This document shows, one piece after another, positions 1 to 7,246 of a stretch of 53,152 bases of DNA; position 1 is the first letter of the stretch, and every line of letters begins with the position of its first letter. Position numbers and translations under genes: made by a program. Under the pieces are notes generated by a model that saw nothing but the letters and a program-made list of their open reading frames with translations, was not told where the DNA came from and did not search any database. The stretch comes from Undibacterium paludis (GTDB lineage: Bacteria; Pseudomonadota; Gammaproteobacteria; Burkholderiales; Burkholderiaceae_D): positions 1 through 53,152 of the forward strand of contig NZ_JAKZHX010000023.1 in the NCBI RefSeq assembly GCF_022568815.1, given 5' to 3'.

Positions 1-109
1 ACAGCCTACTATGGGGACTTTAAGTGACCGGTTGTTTCCGTCTCAAAACGGACATTGGAATTACTTGCATAACGGGTGATGAACTTTTCTCCATTAAAAA
101 CATAATAAC

Positions 110-1039
110 TTACTTCAATCGAACGACATTTCCAATATCATCAAATTTTATTTTCTGTAGCTGCTTATCTGTGATAAGTTTATCGATAGTTCCATTCTCA
201 GCTTTTACTAAGATTTGCGGTTCGCCCTCAGTCACAATTTCGATAATTTTTGTTTCCATGATAAATGGAACAGAATACTCAATGCCAAAAATTTCAACTA
301 ATTTCCCATGAATTTCTATGTAATGACTAGGCAATAAGAAGCAACCATGCGCCAAATCTGAATCAAAATCATTCCCAAACCCACCTGCCGTCAGCTCTTG
401 TATCGAATTCTTCAGTTTTCCTGAGTGATCTAAAAAATCTTTAACCCGCAAATGACAGATCAATGAGCCACTTTCGGTTTCATCTGCCAGTTTTTGCAAT
501 ACTGCTCGCCCGCCCTCTGTGAAAATTGGAGTCCATTTTGCATTTTCATAATTAGGGAAATGACACGCAAAATTAATTACAATTTTCTGAATTCTTCCGT
601 CTTTGTCTGACTCGACAGAGGGCCTTATATGCAATAAATCAATCGGAACACCAACAATATCTTTTGCAGCGTCAGCGTATTTTTTCGCCTCTCTAGTATA
701 ATCCGTTGCTGAATAGAATACACCTCGTTGTGCTCCGATATCTGGCAATGCTCCTCCAAGTTTCTGAAGGTCTGGTCGCCCGACCTTTCCACCTGCTTCT
801 CCTCGTTCAGTGTAATCCTTTGCCTCACCAAATATTTTCTCTCCGCTTTCTTGTCGCAAAACGTCGATTTGATAAAGTGATTTACTAAATTGACCTCTCA
901 ATTTCTGGTCATGGGCAACGTCAGCGTCTGGAAATACAATACTGGTTATTGCTGCGGCAAGCCGTTCGAACGCAGCTCCCTCCTTGGTGCATGTCGAGTT
1001 AAATAGCTTCTGATATAACTCATCGAATTTTGTAGGCAT
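110..1039 (-). CDS. Mrr-like restriction endonuclease-fold protein
   Basis: A 309-aa protein. Its N-terminal half carries the pattern of an Mrr-type PD-(D/E)xK nuclease: a QIDVL strand with the acidic residue, then GEAKDY giving the E-x-K pair, then a conserved-looking tail with LGGAL, RGVFYSATDYT and a helix of AKKYADAA. Mrr family proteins cut modified or foreign DNA (type IV restriction) and show the same order of D, E-x-K and a GVFITTS-FT-like motif. The C-terminal half (after about residue 170) is not recognised and may be a specificity or partner-binding part. It stands alone on the minus strand with no methylase partner visible, as expected for a solitary type IV-like nuclease, though the window edge is close. 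Family assignment is from motif reading only; the exact role is unknown. Confidence 0.6.
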   Translation of the reverse strand: MPTKFDELYQKLFNSTCTKEGAAFERLAAAITSIVFPDADVAHDQKLRGQFSKSLYQIDVLRQESGEKIFGEAKDYTERGEAGGKVGRPDLQKLGGALPDIGAQRGVFYSATDYTREAKKYADAAKDIVGVPIDLLHIRPSVESDKDGRIQKIVINFACHFPNYENAKWTPIFTEGGRAVLQKLADETESGSLICHLRVKDFLDHSGKLKNSIQELTAGGFGNDFDSDLAHGCFLLPSHYIEIHGKLVEIFGIEYSVPFIMETKIIEIVTEGEPQILVKAENGTIDKLITDKQLQKIKFDDIGNVVRLK

Positions 1040-1153
1040 GGTATTTAGCCGCTCTATAAAATGATTTCTATTGGATTTATGCTGTCATTTGGTAATTATG
1101 CTGCCAACTCAACGATCATCGTGAATATTTCTTCTGCACTCTCTACTTGTTGC

Positions 1154-1324
1154 TCAAGGGAAGAAATTGGGGAAATGCAAGCTGAAACATTCACCATCGC
1201 TAATAACTTCCAACGAGTCCGAACAGATAGCCAGGTTGTTTTTATCTGTCTCTATCAGATGATCAATGGTCTTGGGGTCATCTCTGTCAAAATTGCGTCT
1301 GGCATCCTGGTTTTTTTTGAACAT
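1154..1324 (-). CDS. Tiny hypothetical protein, third ORF of a small chain
   Basis: A 56-aa reading frame starting at ATG 1324 and ending at TGA 1156-1154. It begins MFKKNQDARRNFDRDD and is very charged at the N-terminus. It starts 9 nt after the stop of the preceding 75-aa frame on the same strand, which suggests translational coupling with the two small ORFs upstream. No clear Shine-Dalgarno is seen and no family is recognised. It could be spurious; the argument for it is only its placement and amino acid composition. Confidence 0.3.
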   Translation of the reverse strand: MFKKNQDARRNFDRDDPKTIDHLIETDKNNLAICSDSLEVISDGECFSLHFPNFFP

Positions 1325-1333
1325 TGCAATGAG

Positions 1334-1561
1334 TTAGTCGCGGTATTGGTCGATAGCTTCTGCCGGCCATACCCTTGCAGGAAGTGCGCACGAGATCTGG
1401 GCAGCAACTGTCAACATACCCAACGCATGCAGCGTGCGCGACATAACCGGAGATCCTGTCCATGCATATTCGTTTCCCTCATGTAGCTGGGTGTTGAAGC
1501 CCATATGTTCTGCGCTTAACAGAACTGTATGAATGTCAGACCGGTCCCACGCTTCCTGCAT
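1334..1561 (-). CDS. Small hypothetical protein coupled to zinc-ribbon ORF
   Basis: A 75-aa protein whose ATG (1561-1559) directly follows the TAA stop (1564-1562) of the upstream 78-aa zinc-ribbon frame, giving TAAATG. This stop-start junction is typical of translational re-initiation. The sequence is soluble-looking, with a segment AEHMGFNTQLHEGNEYAWTG and an Ala/Leu-rich C-terminal helix. I do not recognise a family. Together with the zinc-ribbon protein and the 56-aa frame downstream it forms a compact three-ORF unit. Function unknown. Confidence 0.45.
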   Translation of the reverse strand: MQEAWDRSDIHTVLLSAEHMGFNTQLHEGNEYAWTGSPVMSRTLHALGMLTVAAQISCALPARVWPAEAIDQYRD

Positions 1562-1798
1562 TTAATCATTTGTACTACTTTCTATATTTGTGCCGCAACT
1601 CACACATCTGTTCTGAATACGGGCGCAGATTTCGCATATCAACCAAGCATTATTTCGGTAATGGCGGTTATCGCCGCGAGAAATGCCATCCCAAATTTTA
1701 TGGCATTCTGGACAGGTGCCAAATGATCTGACAATGTCTCTATTTGCGCAAGTTTCCGAGCAATATAGGGGTTTATTTGTGTTAGACACTTGGCTCAC
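1562..1798 (-). CDS. Small zinc-ribbon-like protein
   Basis: A 78-aa protein with a GTG start. It carries regularly spaced cysteine pairs: CSETC near residue 13, CPEC near 29, CEIC near 55 and CVSC near 66. Four CxxC/CxxxC knuckles are enough for two zinc-binding sites, so this is probably a zinc-ribbon protein or a nucleic-acid or protein adaptor. The last part of the frame is hydrophilic. It is followed without gap by a 75-aa frame (TAAATG junction). I do not recognise a named family and assign no specific function. Confidence 0.5.
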   Translation of the reverse strand: MSQVSNTNKPLYCSETCANRDIVRSFGTCPECHKIWDGISRGDNRHYRNNAWLICEICARIQNRCVSCGTNIESSTND

Positions 1799-1895
1799 TT
1801 AGTCGCAAGATTCATTTTTTGCATCTGCCATCCCGATTGCATTTCCTGTATCCCATAGAAATAAGAATCGGCGACACTCTTTACACGCTGGCTGT

Positions 1896-2366
1896 TTAAC
1901 TGTGCTGTGCCGCCGCCACATCGCGTACATGCCTGGTTATATACAGGTACAGCCCGGCATAAGTGACGGCAAAGAGCAGTTCGAACACTGGGCCGCCAAT
2001 TATATCGCCGCTCCCTGCCAGCACGACAGCGACGATGGTCAGCGGTATGATCATCAAAATGAGCAGGGCCAGGTAACGTATTGAAGATACCAGTGAAATG
2101 CTCACATAACGAGCGAGAAATTGTGAGCCTGATGCACCGCCGTTGGCGCGATAAGCCATGACGGTGCCCACAGCAGGGATCAGTATATTCAGGGCAGAAA
2201 CCAGGTATGTCCAGCCATCCACAGACTCATGGGGGAAATAGGCGACAAGTTCGACCGCAATTGCACCAAAAATAACGTACACCAGCATGTAAGAGAACAT
2301 CTGGGCCTCAGTCAGTCCTTGAGCAATCAATTGCTTCTTCAGCAAATCCAGTTTCCAGAAATACAT
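1896..2366 (-). CDS. Small integral membrane protein, four predicted TM helices
   Basis: A 156-aa protein. A short N-terminal amphipathic stretch (LDLLKKQLIAQGLTEAQ) is followed by four hydrophobic segments, at about residues 25-43, 52-70, 90-118 and 125-145. The third contains LALLILMIIPLTIVAVVLAG. It ends in a short hydrophilic tail. A good ribosome site, GAGGT, lies five bases before the ATG. It resembles the many small YIP1/DUF-type inner-membrane proteins but I cannot name the family. Neighbouring genes give no clear hint: a tRNA-Arg gene lies upstream and the zinc-ribbon chain downstream. Confidence 0.6.
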   Translation of the reverse strand: MYFWKLDLLKKQLIAQGLTEAQMFSYMLVYVIFGAIAVELVAYFPHESVDGWTYLVSALNILIPAVGTVMAYRANGGASGSQFLARYVSISLVSSIRYLALLILMIIPLTIVAVVLAGSGDIIGGPVFELLFAVTYAGLYLYITRHVRDVAAAQHS

Positions 2367-2395
2367 TGTGACCTCATTGAAATATTTATTGTCAA

Positions 2396-2423
2396 TTGAT
2401 TGCAGACTATTGATTGCAAACTA
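2396..2423. repeat. Two tandem 14-bp direct repeats
   Basis: TTGATTGCAGACTA at 2396-2409 is followed immediately by TTGATTGCAAACTA at 2410-2423, with one mismatch. The pair sits about 30 bases upstream of the minus-strand membrane protein start (2366), where a promoter or operator would be expected. Regulatory meaning is a guess. Confidence 0.45.
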
Positions 2424-2648
2424 TTGCTGCGAGCAAAAAAACTAAAACAGACATCTGCCATGCCGTTGACGCAACCTGCCAGATCACCCATCCGATGACA
2501 AAATATCATCAATAGCCCATGAAAGGCAAATGTCGGGGGAAAAAGTTGGGGGAAATTAATGTACCCGGATTTCTGGGTGGTCAACAGGCATCAGAATACT
2601 GTCTGACAGGCAAAATCAACTGATGAAGCCAGGTATGGATGGGAAAAC

Positions 2649-2723
2649 TGGTCCCGCCGACAGGAATCGAACCTGTATCTTACGCTTAGGAGGCATACGT
2701 TCTATCCATTGAACTACGGCGAG
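2649..2723 (-). tRNA. tRNA-Arg (anticodon CCT)
   Basis: The minus strand folds as a full cloverleaf. The acceptor stem is CTCGCCG with CGGCGGG. T8 and A9 follow, then a D arm within GTTCAATGGATAGAAC, and an anticodon stem TATGC/GCGTA enclosing the loop CTCCTAA, so the anticodon is CCT (reads AGG). A 4-nt variable loop and a T arm ACAGG-TTCGATT-CCTGT complete the fold. The discriminator A is followed by an encoded CCA (2651-2649). Confidence 0.95.
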
Positions 2724-2899
2724 ACACGGTGAGAAATGCCCGGTTTGCACGGTGATTTCTCAATCAGCCCGCCATATTACCTGACATAGACATAACAATC
2801 AATTCTGACGGCGATTTTAAGTGGCTGGCTAGCGTACAATAGCGGTTTTCTCCAATTTTTGCGCTGGTGGCATGCTTGTTGCCGGCTTCACAGGGTTTT

Positions 2900-4810
2900 A
2901 TGGCAGTTATTTCTTTAAGCGATGCCCAGCTGGCATTCGGTCACGTTGCTCTGCTCGATCATGCAGAGTTTTCCATAGAGGCAGGCGAGCGGGTTGGCCT
3001 GATCGGGCGTAATGGTACGGGCAAGTCGTCCCTGCTGAAGATTATCGCCCGCACGTCGAAGATTGATGATGGCCTGCTGGTGATGCAGCAAGGTATCAAG
3101 ATCGCCTATGTCGAGCAGGAACCACAGTTTGACCAGAGCATCAGCGTGTTTGATGCGGTGGCCTCTGGTCTGGGCGAGCTGCCCGCTCTGTTGCAGGAAT
3201 ATGAGGCGCTAACCGGCCAGTTTGGCGGCGACAATGATGATGCGCTAATGGAGCGCATGCATGACATCCAGGTGCAGCTTGATGCAGCCGACGCCTGGAG
3301 CCTGGGCAACAAGGTTGAAACGACGCTGGACAAGCTCAACCTGTCCAAAGACGCCATCATGGGCACGCTGTCTGGCGGGATGAAAAAGCGCGTGGCCCTG
3401 GCCTGCGCGCTGGTTGGCGCACCTGATGTCTTGCTGCTCGATGAGCCAACCAATCACCTGGATTTTTCATCAATACAGTGGCTGGAAGGTTTGCTCAAGG
3501 ACTTTAAAGGCAGCGTGCTGTTCATCACCCATGACCGCAGCTTTCTCGACAATGTGGCCACCCGCATCATTGAGCTGGACCGTGGCAAGCTGACTTCTTT
3601 CCCTGGCAACTTCAGTACTTACCAGACGCGCAAGGCTGAACAGCTGGAAAACGAAGAGGTCGAGAACGCCAAGTTCGACAAGTTTCTGGCGCAGGAAGAA
3701 ATCTGGATACGCAAGGGTGTCAAGGCCCGCCGTGTGCGTGACGAAGGCCGCGTCAAGCGTCTGGAACAATTGCGCCTGCAACGCAGCGCCCGCCGCGAGC
3801 AGCAAGGCCAGGTCAAGCTGGATGTGACTTCTGGTGAGCGTTCAGGCAAGATCGTGGCCGAACTGGAAAACGTCAGCAAGCGCTTTGGCGAGAAGGTCAT
3901 CATCGACGATTTCTCCAGCATTATTTTGCGTGGCGACAAGGTGGGCCTGATCGGTCAGAATGGCGCAGGCAAAACAACGCTGTTGAAGCTGATACTGGGC
4001 GAAGACCAGCCCGACAGCGGCACCATCAAGCAAGGCAGCAAATTGCAGATTGCTTACTTTGACCAGATGCGCGCACAACTGAACGAAGAAGCCAGCCTGG
4101 CTGACACGATTGCGCCAGGCAGTGACTGGGTAGAAGTCAATGGCCAGCGCAAGCATGTGATGTCTTACCTGGGCGACTTTTTGTTTGCGCCTGAGCGTGC
4201 CCGTTCGCCTGTCAAATCGCTGTCCGGCGGTGAACGCAACCGTCTGTTGCTGGCCCGCCTGTTTGCCAAACCGGCCAACGTGCTGGTGCTTGATGAACCG
4301 ACCAATGACCTTGACATTGACACGCTGGAATTGCTGGAAGAATTGCTGGAAGAGTATACCGGCACGGTCTTTCTGGTCAGCCATGACCGCACCTTCCTCG
4401 ACAATGTGGTGACGCAGGTGATCGTTGCTGAAGGTCAAGGCCAGTGGCGTGAATTCATCGGTGGTTACACCGACTGGGAACGTTATCGCGCCACGGTGCC
4501 GGCCGTCAAACCCGCCCCCAAGGCTGAGCAAAAATCTACGGTTGCGGCGGTGTCGACCATGAACGCGCCAACCAGCAAGCCGAAAAAGCTCAGCTACAAA
4601 GAGCAGCGTGAACTGGAAGAATTGCCAAAACAGATCGCCGCACTGGAAGCTGAACAGGCAGCCATCACCGGTAAGCTGGCTGATCCTGAGCTGTATAAAA
4701 ATGGTCCGGAACAAGCCAATCAGCTGAACGCCCGTTATGCAGAAATTGACGAGCAATTGCTGGAAGCGCTGGAGAAATGGGAAGTGATAGAGGCTAAAAG
4801 CAAGCAATGA
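2900..4810 (+). CDS. uup: ABC-F family ATPase Uup
   Basis: A 636-aa ABC-F protein from ATG 2900 (an in-frame ATG at 2867 would add 11 residues that do not fit the family start MAVISLSDAQLAFG). It has two nucleotide-binding domains and no membrane domain. NBD1 has Walker A GRNGTGKS at residues 36-43, signature LSGGMKKR and Walker B LLLDEPTNHLD. A charged linker follows, then NBD2 with GQNGAGKTT, LSGGERNR and VLDEPTNDLD. The C-terminal ~90 residues form the lysine/glutamate-rich coiled coil (ABC_tran_CTD) that distinguishes Uup from EttA and binds branched DNA or ribosome. Uup is known for a role in ribosome function and in suppressing tandem-repeat deletion. It is a single gene, just downstream of the tRNA-Arg gene on the other strand. 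Confidence 0.93.
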   Translation: MAVISLSDAQLAFGHVALLDHAEFSIEAGERVGLIGRNGTGKSSLLKIIARTSKIDDGLLVMQQGIKIAYVEQEPQFDQSISVFDAVASGLGELPALLQEYEALTGQFGGDNDDALMERMHDIQVQLDAADAWSLGNKVETTLDKLNLSKDAIMGTLSGGMKKRVALACALVGAPDVLLLDEPTNHLDFSSIQWLEGLLKDFKGSVLFITHDRSFLDNVATRIIELDRGKLTSFPGNFSTYQTRKAEQLENEEVENAKFDKFLAQEEIWIRKGVKARRVRDEGRVKRLEQLRLQRSARREQQGQVKLDVTSGERSGKIVAELENVSKRFGEKVIIDDFSSIILRGDKVGLIGQNGAGKTTLLKLILGEDQPDSGTIKQGSKLQIAYFDQMRAQLNEEASLADTIAPGSDWVEVNGQRKHVMSYLGDFLFAPERARSPVKSLSGGERNRLLLARLFAKPANVLVLDEPTNDLDIDTLELLEELLEEYTGTVFLVSHDRTFLDNVVTQVIVAEGQGQWREFIGGYTDWERYRATVPAVKPAPKAEQKSTVAAVSTMNAPTSKPKKLSYKEQRELEELPKQIAALEAEQAAITGKLADPELYKNGPEQANQLNARYAEIDEQLLEALEKWEVIEAKSKQ

Positions 4811-4862
4811 TTGATTGCAGATTGATTGCAAGCAGTCATTGACGGCTTTTTTTCGCAGCACC

Positions 4863-4910
4863 ATCTGCCTGCTGACCTGGGTATCATGCAAGTACCCAGG
4901 TCAGGCAGAT
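4863..4910. repeat. Long inverted repeat between uup and the SDR gene
   Basis: ATCTGCCTG-CTG-ACCTGGGTA at 4863-4883 pairs with TACCCAGGT-CAGGCAGAT at 4893-4910. This gives 18 base pairs with one 3-base bulge and a 9-base loop. There is no T-run directly after it on either strand, so it is not a textbook intrinsic terminator, but it is the only strong structure in the 297-bp gap 4811-5107 and may end uup transcription. The rest of that gap shows nothing I recognise. Confidence 0.55.
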
Positions 4911-5107
4911 CAATCCGGGCCGCCTGCCCTTCTTTGGCGTCCATCAAATAAAATTCATCACCGGCAAGCGCATTTGCCGCTATTCTTCCCTCTGTCAGCC
5001 TGCAAAAGCAGGCGTCCAGATCAGGTGCCAGCGTCAGGCAGCAAAACCGGGCATCATATGCCATCATCAATACCGTCAATACCCGATACTGTAATGGAGG
5101 ATGCATC

Positions 5108-5863
5108 ATGACAAAAGTCGCAAAAGTCGCTTTGGTTACCGGTGGCAGCAGGGGCATAGGTGCAGCCACTGCCAGGCAACTGGCGCATCTGGGTTATACC
5201 GTTGTCATCAACTATGCGCGCAATCATGCCGCTGCCATGCAGGTTGCCGAAGGCATCATTGCACAGGGTGGCAAGGCCATCACCTTGCAGGCTGATGTGT
5301 CGGTAGAGGCCGATGTCGTACGCCTGTTTGCAGATATAGACCGGCAACTGGGCAGGCTTGATGTGCTGGTCAACAATGCGGGGATCTTGCTGCCGCAGGG
5401 CCGGGTCGAAGATGTGACGGCAGAGCGTGTCAATCGTCTGTTCAACACCAATGTCACCAGTTATTTCTTGTGCTGCCGTGAAGCCATCAAACGCATGTCT
5501 CACAGGCATGGCGGCCCTGGCGGGTCCATTGTCAATGTCTCGTCTGCCGCTTCGCGCCTGGGCTCGCCCAATGAATATGTGGACTATGCGGCGACCAAGG
5601 GCGCGATTGATACCCTGACCAGGGGCCTGTCGCTGGAAGTGGCCGAAGAAGGCATACGCGTCAATTGCGTGCGGCCTGGCTTTATCGATACTGACATGCA
5701 TGCCGATGGCGGCGAGGCAGACCGCATACAGCGGGTGAAGGCCAATATCCCCCTCAAGCGTGGCGGCGAGGCGTCAGAGGTGGCGGCGGCGATTGTCTTT
5801 TTGCTCGGTGATGCTGCCTCGTATATTACCGGCTCTTTTCTGGATGTGGCGGGCGGGCGCTGA
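5108..5863 (+). CDS. SDR family NAD(P)-dependent oxidoreductase
   Basis: A 251-aa classical short-chain dehydrogenase/reductase. The cofactor motif TGGSRGIG is at residues 11-18 and NNAG at 89-92. The catalytic set is Ser145/146 (VNVSS), Tyr160 and Lys164 (YAATK), and the C-terminus ends GSFLDVAGGR as in FabG-like enzymes. A strong GGAGG ribosome site (ATGGAGGATGCATC) precedes the ATG. The FabG-like length and GG-rich end resemble glucose dehydrogenase/YgfF-type SDRs, but the substrate cannot be read from sequence. It stands alone, with hairpins upstream and no partner gene. Confidence 0.88.
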   Translation: MTKVAKVALVTGGSRGIGAATARQLAHLGYTVVINYARNHAAAMQVAEGIIAQGGKAITLQADVSVEADVVRLFADIDRQLGRLDVLVNNAGILLPQGRVEDVTAERVNRLFNTNVTSYFLCCREAIKRMSHRHGGPGGSIVNVSSAASRLGSPNEYVDYAATKGAIDTLTRGLSLEVAEEGIRVNCVRPGFIDTDMHADGGEADRIQRVKANIPLKRGGEASEVAAAIVFLLGDAASYITGSFLDVAGGR

Positions 5864-6021
5864 GCCTGGATAAAAATGGGCTTGGAGACAGCGGACTTGA
5901 AGATAGCACCAGATAGCCACCATTCAAACCGCCTGATGGCCCCGGTTTCACTTTTTTACGTCTGTTAGCCTGGGCAAGTGCTACAGTGACGATTACTTCG
6001 TTACTGTCACACTATCAAGCC

Positions 6022-6714
6022 ATGCACTACACACATTTCAAATCAGGCACCCTGCCATGCATACTGTCAGCCTTGTTTCTGCTGGGCGGCCTTGCTTATA
6101 CCGATGGCAGCCAGGCACAGAACCTGTACCGCTGCGGCAGCACCTATCAGGACAAGCCCTGTGACAATGGTCAGGGGCAGCTGATCAAGAAGAACCCTTT
6201 GCCGTCGACATCCGACAAACCCCCGCTCGATGCCAACTGCATACGCCGTGGTGAAGAAGCCAAGAAAATCATCTGGATGCGTGAAGGCGGCGCTTTCCAG
6301 GACAGATTGCAGTCAGAAGCAAAGACCAGCGAACAACGCAAGCTGATTGCCGATGTCTATGCCCTGCGCGGCAATGCCAATGACATCCGCGCCAAGATTG
6401 AGAGCGACTGCATGGCCGACAAGGAAGTCGAACGCAAAACCGGTATGCGCCCCGTTGATGATGAAGTCAAGCGCCACCAGGATGCCGAGCGCAAAGCCAG
6501 CGGTGAAAATCCCAAGGACACCCCCAAAGACAGCAAGCAGGCTGACAGTACCGAAGCCGAACGCAAGAAAAAACTGTGCGAAGACATACGCAAGCAAATT
6601 GCAGCCGCCAGCAATAGCCAAAGAGCCGGCGGATCGGCCAAGGACATGGAAACCATGGCCAGCAACAAGAAAGAGATAGAAAACAACCTGAAAGAGCTGG
6701 GTTGCGGCCGCTAG
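6022..6714 (+). CDS. Secreted DUF4124-like protein with charged coiled-coil tail
   Basis: About 230 aa from ATG 6022; a GTG at 5986 would add 12 residues ahead of a good signal peptide, so I prefer the ATG. The signal peptide ends at SQA-QN. The first mature residues, LYRCGSTYQDKPCDNGQGQ, match the DUF4124 pattern (YRC-x-x-x-TYQDKPC), a short cysteine-bridged periplasmic module common in beta- and gammaproteobacteria. The rest is strongly charged and helical (many K, E, D, Q) with scattered cysteines, including LCEDIRKQ and ELGCGR at the end. No enzymatic motif is seen. It is probably a periplasmic structural or binding protein of unknown role. It converges with the minus-strand operon at 6869-9708, separated by a bidirectional hairpin. 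Confidence 0.6.
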   Translation: MHYTHFKSGTLPCILSALFLLGGLAYTDGSQAQNLYRCGSTYQDKPCDNGQGQLIKKNPLPSTSDKPPLDANCIRRGEEAKKIIWMREGGAFQDRLQSEAKTSEQRKLIADVYALRGNANDIRAKIESDCMADKEVERKTGMRPVDDEVKRHQDAERKASGENPKDTPKDSKQADSTEAERKKKLCEDIRKQIAAASNSQRAGGSAKDMETMASNKKEIENNLKELGCGR

Positions 6715-6783
6715 TGAACTGTCATCATGAAATCAAGAGTGGAGAACACCCGGTGAATCAGGCCATGGAAAATATCAGCAAAT

Positions 6784-6816
6784 AAGCACAGCAATAGTGA
6801 GGCTATTGCTGTGCTT
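6784..6816. terminator. Bidirectional hairpin between convergent genes
   Basis: AGCACAGCAATAG at 6785-6797 pairs perfectly with CTATTGCTGTGCT at 6803-6815, with a 5-base loop and flanking A/T pairs. It lies between the plus gene ending at 6714 and the minus gene ending at 6869. On the minus strand it is followed by a T-rich stretch (TTATTT), and on the plus strand by TTG. It is a likely shared terminator. Confidence 0.6.
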
Positions 6817-6868
6817 TGCACCTTGCCCGCCGGGCGTCCTTCACTTCCGCTTTCACTGTGACAGTCTG

Positions 6869-7246
6869 CTAGCGATAGGCGCTTTCCGGGATAAACAAGG
6901 TATGGCCCGAAGGCTGAACAAATGAAATACCGCCTGGTGAAGCAACTACCTTGCATGTTTTCAGGTAGGTAACCGGGTCCAGGTTGTCATGGTTAAAAAG
7001 GTGAACGTTGAGGTAGTGCACACGCCTTTCCGGCTGTCCCCTGTGGGTACGCGAAACCCAGAGTGAATACAGGTCTTCAATGTCAAGAAGATGTATCTTG
7101 TGCCCTTCCAGGTTTACACCCACGGCCACATATTCAGATTCGAGATTGTAAGTATAGAGTTCTCTCGATTCATTCAAATAGAATCCGACAAAATAAATAT
7201 TGAACAGAACGAGGCCGAGGACAATAAAGAAAAGTTTCTTTTTCAT
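6869..7246 (-). CDS. Membrane-anchored small protein, candidate immunity protein
   Basis: A 125-aa protein. After MKKK there is one hydrophobic segment (LFFIVLGLVLFNIYFVGFYL, about residues 5-23) without a clear cleavage site, so it is probably an inner-membrane anchor with a periplasmic domain of ~100 residues. Its start overlaps the stop of the 513-aa colicin M-like gene by four bases (ATGA at 7243-7246), so the two are translationally coupled. Colicin M immunity proteins (Cmi) have this design: about 117 aa, one N-terminal anchor, periplasmic domain. There is one Cys, in LKTCKVV. I see no direct sequence match to Cmi; the immunity role is inferred from topology, size and position. It could also be an unrelated membrane protein. 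Confidence 0.5.
   Translation of the reverse strand: MKKKLFFIVLGLVLFNIYFVGFYLNESRELYTYNLESEYVAVGVNLEGHKIHLLDIEDLYSLWVSRTHRGQPERRVHYLNVHLFNHDNLDPVTYLKTCKVVASPGGISFVQPSGHTLFIPESAYR

Noticed and set aside
2339..2584. 81-codon minus-strand frame upstream of the small membrane protein
   Set aside because: It overlaps the membrane protein start out of frame, has no ribosome site, covers the tandem 14-bp repeats and has random-looking composition.
3842..4891. 349-codon minus-strand open frame opposite uup
   Set aside because: Antisense of a well-supported ABC-F gene with phase-biased codons; the translation has no recognisable domain.
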